From: Planctomycetota bacterium
GTDB lineage: Bacteria > Planctomycetota > Phycisphaerae > Phycisphaerales > SM1A02
Reading direction: 5' to 3'
DNA length: 5,194 nt
NCBI GenBank assembly: GCA_009924765.1
Contig: RFQW01000146.1
Location: 1-5,194 of the forward strand
In this document: positions 1 to 5,194 of the stretch, one piece after another
How the letters are laid out: each line of letters opens with the position of its first letter
How positions within the stretch are numbered: position 1 is the stretch's first letter
The notes under the pieces: generated by a model
What the model saw: only the letters and a program-made list of their open reading frames with translations
Database searches by the model: none
Told to the model about the DNA's origin: nothing
Made by a program: the position numbers and the translations under genes

Positions 1-1173
1 GTGGCCTTCTTCGGCGGCATGCTGCTCAACTTCACCCCCTGCGTGCTGCCGGTGATTCCGCTGAAGATCATGTCGCTCAGCGCGGCGGCCGGCGATCGCG
101 TGCGCTGCCTGCGACTGGGACTGGTGATGAGCGCGGGCGTGGTGGCGTTCTGGTTGCTGCTCGGCTTGCTGGTGGGCGGCCTGAGCGACTTCACCACCTC
201 GAATCAGCTGTTCCAGTATCCGCTTTTCACGATCGGCCTCGGGCTGTTCATCGCGTTGATGGCCTTCGGCATGGCGGGCTTCTTCAGCGTGAACCTGCCG
301 CAGTGGGTGCACTCGATCGACGCGAGCCACGAGACCATGGGCGGCAGCTTCGTGATGGGCATCATGACCGCGGTGCTGAGCACGCCCTGCACCGCACCGC
401 TGATGGGCGCCGCGGCGGGCTGGGCTGCGGCAAGCGGAAGCCTGGCCACCGTGCTGACCGTGTTCGGCACCATCGGCACGGGCATGGCCGCACCGTATGC
501 GCTGCTGAGCGCGTTCCCGCAGATGGCGCGCAGCATGCCACGCAGCGGACCGGCGAGCGATGTGGTGAAACAGGTGATGGGCCTGCTGCTGATGGCGGCC
601 GCGGCGTTCTTCATCGGCGCGGGCGTGAACGGCTGGCTGCCCGCGCCCAGCATGGTGCACTGGTGGATCGTGGGCGGCTTCGGCGTGGCGGCCGGACTGT
701 GGATGGCCTGGCGCACGCTGCGCATCACGCGAAGCCTTGCACGCCGCGTGGCGTTCGTGTCGCTGGGATTGCTCATGGCCCTCGTCAGCGCGGGCGTGAC
801 GCGCGAACTGGGCATGGATCATGGCCGCATCGCCTGGGTGCGCTACAGCGCGCAGGCGCTCGAACAGGCCAAGAACGATGGTCGCGTGGTGCTGCTCGAC
901 TTCACCGCCGAGTGGTGCCTGAACTGCAAGGCGCTCGAGAAGGCGGTGCTGGATCGCACCGAGGTGGCGGCGGCGATCTCGCAGCCCGGCGTGACGGCAC
1001 TGAAGGTGGACATCACCAGTCGCTCCAGCGATGGCTGGAACCTGCTGCACGCCTACGACCGCGTGAGCATTCCGCTGCTGGTGCAGAAGGCCGACGGCAC
1101 GGTGACGCTGAAGAGCGACGCCTACACGCCCGAGCAGGTGCTCACGGCGCTGAAGCAGGCGCTGGCGAAGTGA
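1..1173 (+). CDS. DsbD/ScsB-like transmembrane thiol-disulfide reductase with C-terminal thioredoxin domain (5' partial)
   Basis: Proteins of this family carry electrons from cytoplasmic thioredoxin across the inner membrane to periplasmic thiol proteins, for example for disulfide isomerisation, cytochrome c maturation or metal resistance. The visible 390 residues begin inside the first membrane helix. Conserved F-T-P-C-V-L-P (Cys14) and L-S-T-P-C-T-A-P (Cys130) motifs match the redox cysteine pair of the DsbD membrane domain, about 116 residues apart as in the family. About eight hydrophobic segments fill residues 1-265. A thioredoxin fold follows (about 285-385), with W-C-L-N-C-K (Cys306, Cys309) and a likely cis-proline in V-S-I-P (Pro358). 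The GTG at position 1 looks like an internal valine codon, because family members have further sequence upstream, often a periplasmic N-terminal domain. The gene is therefore cut by the window edge. Its last 32 bases overlap the convergent gene. The family call is secure; the physiological partner is unknown. Confidence 0.9.
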   Translation: MAFFGGMLLNFTPCVLPVIPLKIMSLSAAAGDRVRCLRLGLVMSAGVVAFWLLLGLLVGGLSDFTTSNQLFQYPLFTIGLGLFIALMAFGMAGFFSVNLPQWVHSIDASHETMGGSFVMGIMTAVLSTPCTAPLMGAAAGWAAASGSLATVLTVFGTIGTGMAAPYALLSAFPQMARSMPRSGPASDVVKQVMGLLLMAAAAFFIGAGVNGWLPAPSMVHWWIVGGFGVAAGLWMAWRTLRITRSLARRVAFVSLGLLMALVSAGVTRELGMDHGRIAWVRYSAQALEQAKNDGRVVLLDFTAEWCLNCKALEKAVLDRTEVAAAISQPGVTALKVDITSRSSDGWNLLHAYDRVSIPLLVQKADGTVTLKSDAYTPEQVLTALKQALAK

Positions 1174-3364
1174 CGCGCCCCGCCAGCATCTCGGCCTCCA
1201 TGCGATCGCGCGGCGCGAGTCGCGCCAGCGGATCCAGCGCGAACGAATCGTCGGCGCGCAGCGCGGCGGTGGCGTACACGCGCGACTCCACGGCGTACAT
1301 GGCCGGCTCCTGACGCGCCAGCGCATTCGCCAGGCGCGCCGCTCGCAGCCACGCGGCCGAGGCGCGCGGATCGAACGCGGTGACATCCAGCGCTCGCTGC
1401 AGCGCGGCGACCAGATCCGGCGTCAGCTTCGAGGCGCTGGCGCGCACTTCCCATGCCAGTGCGGCCGCGTGCAATGCATCAAGATGCGACGCCTGCTGCA
1501 GGCCCGCGCCGTTGCGCGCGGCATCGTCGGCATCCTTCGCGGCGGCCAACGCCAGCGCCATGCCTTCGGGCGAACCAAGTCCCCGTGCCGCCGCGGCACG
1601 CAGCATCTGATCGCTGGCCAGCAGGCGACTCCACGGACGCAACGCATCCGCGGCGTTCACGCGCGCCTTCACCGGTTCGATGCCGGAGCCGGCGCGCATG
1701 GATGCGGCCAGCTGCGCGGCGGCGTCGCCCAGCGCGCTTTCCATGCGTCGATGCGCCGACCACCCCAGCGCACAGACCAGGCACGCGAAACCGGCCGCCG
1801 ACGCGGCGGTCACGCGCCATGTCATGCGCGGCGTGCGACGAAGTTCCTCCGCATCGGGCTGCAATGCATGCGGCGGCACCGCGGCACCAAGCATCACCAG
1901 CAGCCACGCGCACGAACCGGGATTCCACAGCGTCATCTCCACCTGACCCTGGCACAGCATCACCAGCGCGGCGGGGAACAGCATGTGCGCGCCGCACGAG
2001 CGCGCGGACCACAGTCGCGGCATCAGCGTGACCGCGGTGCCTGCCCAGGCGATGCCGCCCACCAGTCGCACCATGAGCGAGGTGGCATCCAGCGTGTGGA
2101 TTTCCGCCTGCAGGCTGAGCGCCATCGCCACCAGCACGGCGAGCATGGTGATGCGCTGCGCCAATCCGTCGCGCGATTCGGGTGCGGGCAGCGGCGTTGG
2201 TTCCATCGCGGCGCCGCGTGCCGACCACACCAGCATGGCCAGGGCCGCGGCGATCCACGCCAGACTCGCCACACCAAGCTGTGCCATCCAGTCCACGAAC
2301 GCCGCATGCGCGCTCTGCACGATCTCCACCGCATCCATGGGGCGCAGTCGCGCGCTGGCATCCTTGAATCCCTCGGGTCCGGTGCCGATCAACGGATGCT
2401 CGCGCCAGGCGCTCCACGCGGTCTGCAGGTAATGCCAGCGGAACAGCAGGCTGCGTTCGCCCGGCATGACGCCGGCCAGCACCAGCGCGCGCCCCGCCGC
2501 CGCCAACGCGGACGCGGCGACCAAGCCAAGCGAAGCCGCCACCAACAAGCCGGGCCGCACGCGCATCCATCGCAGCGCAGCCACCGCGGCCATGCCGATG
2601 CACAGCGCCGCGATGGCGCCCTTGCTGCCGTTCATCAGCACCGCCACCGCGCACGCAGCCGACAGGAATCCCCACGACACGCTCTCCTTGCGCTCGGAGC
2701 GCGGCAGCCCGGCGATGGCCGCCGCCGCCACCGCCAGCACGCCCGCGAAGATGTTGGAGAGCCCGAACCAGCCGGTCATCTCGCGCTGCTCCAGCCGACG
2801 CACATAGCTCATGGCCTGCGGGCCGGTGGGATCCCAGCCGCGATCATCGAAGAACGCCGCGTCGCGACCTGCGGCGTGGAAGTACGCGACGGTGCTCGGC
2901 TGCTCCTGGAACCACTGCCACGCGCCGCGCGCAAGCCACAGACAGCACACGCCAAGCAGCGTGGCCACCATCGCGCTCCACGCCAGACGCGCCTGCTGTC
3001 GCGGATTGCGCGCCACCGCCACGGCCGCCGCGCACGCGATCCACGCAACGATCCAGTTCCAGCCGCGCCACCCGATCGCGCCGAAGGTGCTCTCGTTGCC
3101 AAGTCGCAGCACCACCACACCCAAGGCACCAAGCGCCACCAGCATGGCGGCGCGACCCGCGAACAGGAAGAGCAGCGCGGCACTCGCCGCGGCGATGCCC
3201 GCGTCGATCAGCAGGCTTCCAGCAGGACCAAGTCCCGCGTAGGCGCTCGGATCAAGCACCGGATCCACATCGAACCATGGCTGCGGCGTGAAGGCCACCA
3301 GCGTGCGCAGGCACACCAGCGCCGCAAGCGTCGCACCCAGCATGGCCGGCCACGCGCGCTTCAT
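1142..3364 (-). CDS. O-antigen ligase/polymerase-like (Wzy_C/WaaL family) polytopic membrane protein with soluble C-terminal tail
   Basis: Predicted inner-membrane protein of 740 residues with many hydrophobic helices across about residues 5-533. The Wzy_C-type core is visible: N-G-S-K-G-A (245-250), then F-R-W-H-Y-L-Q-T-A-W (308-317, Arg309 a candidate pyrophosphate-contacting residue), H-P-L-I-G-T-G-P-E-G-F (323-333) and A-H-A-A-F-V-D-W (His353). In this family such motifs belong to proteins that polymerise lipid-linked glycan repeats or transfer glycans from undecaprenyl pyrophosphate to lipid A core or protein. Which of these applies cannot be told from sequence. A hydrophilic loop (about 150-200) precedes S-N-I-F-A-G (203-208). 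Residues about 535-740 are Ala-rich, helical-looking and faintly TPR-like. The start was chosen because ATG (3364-3362) overlaps the upstream TGA as ATGA, with AAGGA 11 nt before it and a hydrophobic helix beginning at once. A longer reading from 3442 only adds low-complexity residues that overlap the upstream gene. The 3' end overlaps the convergent DsbD-like gene. Confidence 0.85.
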   Translation of the reverse strand: MKRAWPAMLGATLAALVCLRTLVAFTPQPWFDVDPVLDPSAYAGLGPAGSLLIDAGIAAASAALLFLFAGRAAMLVALGALGVVVLRLGNESTFGAIGWRGWNWIVAWIACAAAVAVARNPRQQARLAWSAMVATLLGVCCLWLARGAWQWFQEQPSTVAYFHAAGRDAAFFDDRGWDPTGPQAMSYVRRLEQREMTGWFGLSNIFAGVLAVAAAAIAGLPRSERKESVSWGFLSAACAVAVLMNGSKGAIAALCIGMAAVAALRWMRVRPGLLVAASLGLVAASALAAAGRALVLAGVMPGERSLLFRWHYLQTAWSAWREHPLIGTGPEGFKDASARLRPMDAVEIVQSAHAAFVDWMAQLGVASLAWIAAALAMLVWSARGAAMEPTPLPAPESRDGLAQRITMLAVLVAMALSLQAEIHTLDATSLMVRLVGGIAWAGTAVTLMPRLWSARSCGAHMLFPAALVMLCQGQVEMTLWNPGSCAWLLVMLGAAVPPHALQPDAEELRRTPRMTWRVTAASAAGFACLVCALGWSAHRRMESALGDAAAQLAASMRAGSGIEPVKARVNAADALRPWSRLLASDQMLRAAAARGLGSPEGMALALAAAKDADDAARNGAGLQQASHLDALHAAALAWEVRASASKLTPDLVAALQRALDVTAFDPRASAAWLRAARLANALARQEPAMYAVESRVYATAALRADDSFALDPLARLAPRDRMEAEMLAGRVTSPAPASAP
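1161..1187. terminator. Weak inverted repeat across the convergent gene ends; possible but atypical two-way terminator
   Basis: GCTGGCG (1161-1167) is perfectly complementary to CGCCAGC (1181-1187), with a 13-nt loop containing the stop codon of the DsbD-like gene (1171-1173). It lies where two convergent transcripts meet, which is where a terminator is expected. Neither side is followed by a T-rich run, so it is not a classical intrinsic terminator, and a 7-bp GC-rich repeat can arise by chance in DNA of this composition. Confidence 0.2.
3361..3364 (-). other. ATGA stop-start overlap between the transferase and polymerase/ligase genes
   Basis: Read leftward, ATG (3364-3362) of the Wzy/WaaL-like gene and TGA (3363-3361) of the WecA-like gene share four bases. 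A candidate ribosome-binding site, AAGGA (3380-3376), lies 11 nt upstream within the last codons of the transferase gene, slightly farther than ideal. This arrangement usually indicates one mRNA with reinitiation, so the two membrane proteins are likely made together. It is also the main evidence for the chosen start of the downstream gene. Confidence 0.85.
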
Positions 3365-4488
3365 CGCTTCAGGATTCCTTCGGCCCATGCCAGCACCGCC
3401 ACCGCCAGCAGCGATTGCACAAGCAGCAGGCACGCAAGCCACGGCGGCGCGCTGCCAAGGCCCACGCCGCCGATGCCGGTGATGGCCGTCAGCGCCCAGA
3501 TGGCCATCACCGCACCATGCTTCGAGAAGCCGCGCTCCACCAATCGGTGCGAGAGATGCTGCTGATCACCCACCAGCGGACTGCGCCCCTGCCGGATGCG
3601 CAGCACGCTGGTTGCCAGCAGGTCGTAGATGGGAATCGCGAGCACCACCACCGGCGTGAGCACGCCGTACCAGTGCGTGCCAAGCGCGTACTGCGGATCG
3701 GCCGGATCGGTGAACACGCATCGCACCGCGAGCGCCGCAAGCAGCAGACCAAGCGGCTGACTGCCTCCATCACCCATGAAGATGCGCGCGCCACCACGCG
3801 GCCTGAAGTTGAAGCACAGGAAACCGAGCAGCGCACCCGCCAACAGCGCGAAGAGTGCGGCGATGAACCACTGCCTGGCCGCCAGCGCGCCCGCCATGAA
3901 CAGCAGCGCGCACACCGCGCCCACGCCGCCGGCGAGTCCATCCATGTTGTCGAGGAAGTTCATCGCGTTGGTGATCGCCAGCATCCACAGCACGCCCAGC
4001 GCCACGCTCACGCCCACGCCCCACGCTCCCTGATGGTCGAGCAGCGTGAGCGGTCGCACATCGGCGAACCACGCCAGCGCGATGGCCGGCAGCGCCTGCA
4101 GCGCGAACTTCAGGCCAGGCCCCATCGCGCGGCGATCATCCACCGCACCGGCGATCAGCATCCACACCGTGCAGGCGAGCAGCGTCCAGCCGAAGCGCTG
4201 GCCTTCCTGCAGGCGCTGCGCATGGGCGCCCGCCCCCTGCCACAGCCGGTCCAGATCCACGGGCAGCGCCCCCGAAAGCACAAGCAATCCCCCCAGCAGC
4301 GGCAGCACGAAGGCGGACACGAAGGCAACGCCACCCACATTGGGCACGCGGCAAAGCGTCTTCAAATGCCCGGCAAAACCCTGCGAATCCATGGCCTGCA
4401 GCCGATGGCCCACAGCGATCATCGCGGCCGTGAGGGGCAGCGAGAGCAGCAAGCCAACCAGGAACAGGCCCGGCGCAAGCCACGACAT
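3361..4488 (-). CDS. Polyprenyl-phosphate glycosyl-1-phosphate transferase, WecA/MraY-like (glycosyltransferase 4 family)
   Basis: Integral membrane enzyme expected to transfer a sugar-1-phosphate (commonly GlcNAc-1-P) from a UDP-sugar to undecaprenyl phosphate, the first step in building a lipid-linked glycan. The 375-residue protein has about 10 or 11 hydrophobic segments, the usual family size and topology. Visible motifs in order: P-N-V-G-G-V-A-F (49-56), the Mg-binding D-D-R-R (Asp117-Asp118), N-A-M-N-F-L-D-N-M-D-G-L-A-G-G (174-188), F-N-F-R-P-R-G-G-A-R-I-F-M-G-D-G-G-S (226-243, Asp240) and G-D-Q-Q-H-L-S-H-R (307-315), which corresponds to the His-rich cytoplasmic loop of WecA-type enzymes. 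That loop and the position next to a Wzy/WaaL-like gene favour a WecA-like over a true MraY role. The start at 4488 gives a natural first helix. ATGs further upstream (4509, 4605) would overlap the divergent gene, and the proposed promoter lies between 4488 and 4509. No Shine-Dalgarno precedes 4488. Sugar specificity is not readable. Confidence 0.9.
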   Translation of the reverse strand: MSWLAPGLFLVGLLLSLPLTAAMIAVGHRLQAMDSQGFAGHLKTLCRVPNVGGVAFVSAFVLPLLGGLLVLSGALPVDLDRLWQGAGAHAQRLQEGQRFGWTLLACTVWMLIAGAVDDRRAMGPGLKFALQALPAIALAWFADVRPLTLLDHQGAWGVGVSVALGVLWMLAITNAMNFLDNMDGLAGGVGAVCALLFMAGALAARQWFIAALFALLAGALLGFLCFNFRPRGGARIFMGDGGSQPLGLLLAALAVRCVFTDPADPQYALGTHWYGVLTPVVVLAIPIYDLLATSVLRIRQGRSPLVGDQQHLSHRLVERGFSKHGAVMAIWALTAITGIGGVGLGSAPPWLACLLLVQSLLAVAVLAWAEGILKR

Positions 4489-4507
4489 GCCGCTACTGTA
4501 ATCGCAC
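4489..4507. promoter_or_regulatory. Candidate bidirectional promoter in the 19-bp divergent gap, possibly giving two leaderless mRNAs
   Basis: The gap between the two divergent start codons is GCCGCTACTGTAATCGCAC. Its centre, TACTGTAAT (4494-4502), is a clear AT-rich island in GC-rich surroundings and contains the self-complementary hexamer ACTGTA (4495-4500). On the plus strand TGTAAT (4497-4502), one base from TATAAT, ends 5 nt before the ATG at 4508; TACTGT (4494-4499) ends 8 nt before it. On the minus strand TACAGT (4500-4495) ends 6 nt before the ATG at 4488. All fit the TANNNT-type -10 or are close to it. Neither start has a purine-rich ribosome-binding site, and these spacings would place transcription starts at or next to the ATGs. 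No convincing -35 hexamer is seen on either strand. The promoter role is inference. Confidence 0.5.
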
Positions 4508-5101
4508 ATGGCCATGAAGCGCGTCACCGTGTACTGCAGCAGCAGCACCAGTCTGGAGCCCAAGTTCTTCAACGCCGCCACCAAGCTGGGCGAGGCCATG
4601 GCCAAGCGCGGCCTGGAGCTGGTCTATGGCGGCGGCGGCATCGGCCTGATGGGCGAGGTGGCGCGCAGCCTGAAGAAGAACGGCGGCCGCATCCACGGCA
4701 TCATCACCAAGCGGCTGCTCGCGCTGGAACAGGGCTTCGATGGCTGCGACGAGCTGATGGTGGTGGACACCATGAGCGAGCGCAAGAAGCTGATGGCGCA
4801 GCACGGCGAGGCCTTCATCGCGCTGCCCGGTGGCCTTGGCACCTTCGAGGAATTCTTCGAGGTGCTGGTGCAGCGACAGGTGGGCGAGCACTGCAAGCCC
4901 ATCGGTCTGGTGAACCTGGGCGGCTACTACGACCCGCTGATCAACCTGATCGATCACGGCATCGAGCATCGCTTCATCAAGCCCGCGGTGCATGGTCTGC
5001 TGCAGGTGCATGAGGATCCCGAACTGTTGCTCGACGGCGTGCTGCAGGCGGTGCCGTTCGAGATCGATCCCGACCGCTTCCTTCCGATGGGCAAGGGATG
5101 A
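4508..5101 (+). CDS. LOG-family (TIGR00730-type) nucleoside 5'-monophosphate phosphoribohydrolase
   Basis: Rossmann-like cytoplasmic enzyme of the family once labelled 'lysine decarboxylase'. Characterised members (LOG, PpnN-like) cleave the N-glycosidic bond of nucleoside 5'-monophosphates, including cytokinin ribotides, giving free base and ribose 5-phosphate. The 197-residue length is typical of the short, classical type. Visible motifs: V-Y-C-S-S-S near the N-terminus (residues 8-13), V-Y-G-G-G-G-I-G-L-M-G (39-49), M-S-E-R-K-K-L-M (89-96, Arg92 a candidate catalytic residue) and the diagnostic P-G-G-L-G-T-F-E-E (107-115, with the motif's Glu115). An in-frame TAA at 4499-4501 limits the start to ATG 4508 or the second ATG at 4514 (M-K-R-V). 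A leaderless transcript would favour 4508. The TGA overlaps the next gene's ATG. In bacteria the usual role is probably nucleotide turnover rather than hormone production; the true substrate cannot be read here. Confidence 0.93.
   Translation: MAMKRVTVYCSSSTSLEPKFFNAATKLGEAMAKRGLELVYGGGGIGLMGEVARSLKKNGGRIHGIITKRLLALEQGFDGCDELMVVDTMSERKKLMAQHGEAFIALPGGLGTFEEFFEVLVQRQVGEHCKPIGLVNLGGYYDPLINLIDHGIEHRFIKPAVHGLLQVHEDPELLLDGVLQAVPFEIDPDRFLPMGKG
5098..5101 (+). other. ATGA stop-start overlap between the LOG-family and lpxI-like genes
   Basis: ATG (5098-5100) and TGA (5099-5101) share four bases, the same coupling device used in the leftward unit. It fixes the start of the lpxI-like reading frame and indicates a shared transcript. 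Confidence 0.85.
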
Positions 5102-5194
5102 AGCCCGAACCCGTGGGCCTGATCGCGGGCAGCGGCGAGCTGCCCATGCTGGTGGCGCGCGGCGCGCGTGCGGCCGGTCGCCCCGTGGTGTGCG
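5098..5194 (+). CDS. lpxI: LpxI-like UDP-2,3-diacylglucosamine pyrophosphatase, N-terminal fragment (3' partial)
   Basis: Only 32 codons lie in the window. They begin M-K-P-E-P-V-G-L-I-A-G-S-G-E-L-P and continue with M-L-V-A-R-G-A-R-A-A-G-R-P-V-V. The pattern G-L-I-A-G-x-G-E-L-P followed by an amphipathic helix with A-x-x-A-x-G-R-P is the characteristic N-terminus of LpxI (formerly DUF1009). LpxI hydrolyses UDP-2,3-diacylglucosamine to lipid X (2,3-diacylglucosamine-1-phosphate) and UMP in lipid A synthesis, doing the job of LpxH by a different mechanism. The ATG at 5098-5100 overlaps the TGA of the LOG-family gene (5099-5101), so the two are probably co-transcribed and translationally coupled. 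A G-rich GGGCAAGGG run sits directly before the ATG, too close to be a good Shine-Dalgarno. The catalytic C-terminal part is outside the window, so the call rests on this short motif. Confidence 0.75.
   Translation, partial: MKPEPVGLIAGSGELPMLVARGARAAGRPVVC

Noticed and set aside
204..815. A 203-codon minus-strand frame antisense to the DsbD-like gene
   Set aside because: It has no recognisable motif, while the plus-strand frame there carries the conserved Cys motifs and regular membrane helices.
303..1313. A 336-codon plus-strand frame overlapping the DsbD-like gene in another frame
   Set aside because: Gly/Arg/His-rich translation without fold signals; a frame-shifted shadow of the real gene, continuing past its stop only by chance.
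3365..3442. N-terminal extension of the polymerase/ligase gene to the ATG at 3442
   Set aside because: It adds 26 low-complexity residues encoded inside the upstream transferase gene, whereas the ATGA overlap start at 3364 is followed at once by a natural membrane helix.
1469..3565. A 698-codon open frame on the plus strand antisense to the polymerase/ligase gene
   Set aside because: Its translation is dominated by Arg, His, Gln and Ala without hydrophobic or domain pattern, as expected from the complement of a GC-rich gene. The minus-strand frame shows clear membrane helices and Wzy_C motifs.
4489..4605. N-terminal extension of the transferase to ATG codons at 4509 or 4605
   Set aside because: These starts overlap the divergent LOG-family gene and add sequence unlike the family N-terminus; the 4488 start gives the expected first helix.
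3415..5013. A 532-codon plus-strand open frame running under the transferase gene and into the LOG-family gene
   Set aside because: It is Arg/His/Gln-rich and lacks recognisable motifs, and it overlaps two genes with diagnostic motifs in other frames. It is a composition artefact.
1..5194. Recurrent short motifs such as GCCAGC/GCTGGC and GATCGC that might look like dispersed repeats
   Set aside because: They fall in codons for abundant residues (Ala, Gly, Leu, Ile, Ser) in a GC-rich genome, with no regular spacing, conserved length or array structure.

Overview
This is a GC-rich (by eye roughly two-thirds G+C), gene-dense chromosomal window. It holds five protein-coding genes with almost no intergenic DNA: a DsbD-type thiol-disulfide reductase (5' end missing), a Wzy/WaaL-like polymerase or ligase, a WecA/MraY-like glycosyl-1-phosphate transferase, a LOG-family phosphoribohydrolase, and the first 32 codons of an LpxI-like lipid A enzyme. 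No RNA gene, mobile element, CRISPR array or phage remnant is visible.

The organism is almost certainly a diderm, lipid A-making bacterium. LpxI replaces LpxH in many alphaproteobacteria and in several other phyla. The loop architecture of the polymerase, a hydrophilic segment ending in R-R-L-E-Q-R-E-M-x-G followed by S-N-I-F-A-G, together with its large soluble C-terminal tail, resembles O-antigen ligase-like proteins I associate with Planctomycetota (Phycisphaerae-like). That placement is an inference from memory of family style, not a demonstrated match.

Layout: 1-1173 (+) is the DsbD-like gene. It converges on and overlaps by 32 bp a leftward two-gene unit: glycosyl-1-phosphate transferase (4488-3361), then polymerase/ligase (3364-1142), joined by an ATGA stop-start overlap. 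At 4489-4507 a 19-bp gap separates this unit from a rightward unit of LOG-family gene (4508-5101) and lpxI-like gene (5098 to the window edge), also joined by ATGA.

The leftward pair makes biochemical sense. The transferase would start a polyprenyl-pyrophosphate-linked glycan on the cytoplasmic face, and the Wzy/WaaL-like protein would polymerise or transfer such glycans on the periplasmic face. The rightward unit joins a nucleotide-monophosphate hydrolase family to lipid A synthesis. The window is therefore largely an envelope-biogenesis neighbourhood, with periplasmic redox supply beside it.

The most interesting non-coding feature is the 19-bp divergent gap. It holds an AT-rich island with a self-complementary ACTGTA core that could provide a -10 element on both strands. 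Each element lies 5-8 nt from a start codon that lacks a Shine-Dalgarno sequence, which suggests a minimal bidirectional promoter for two leaderless transcripts. I found no clearly undescribed protein system here.
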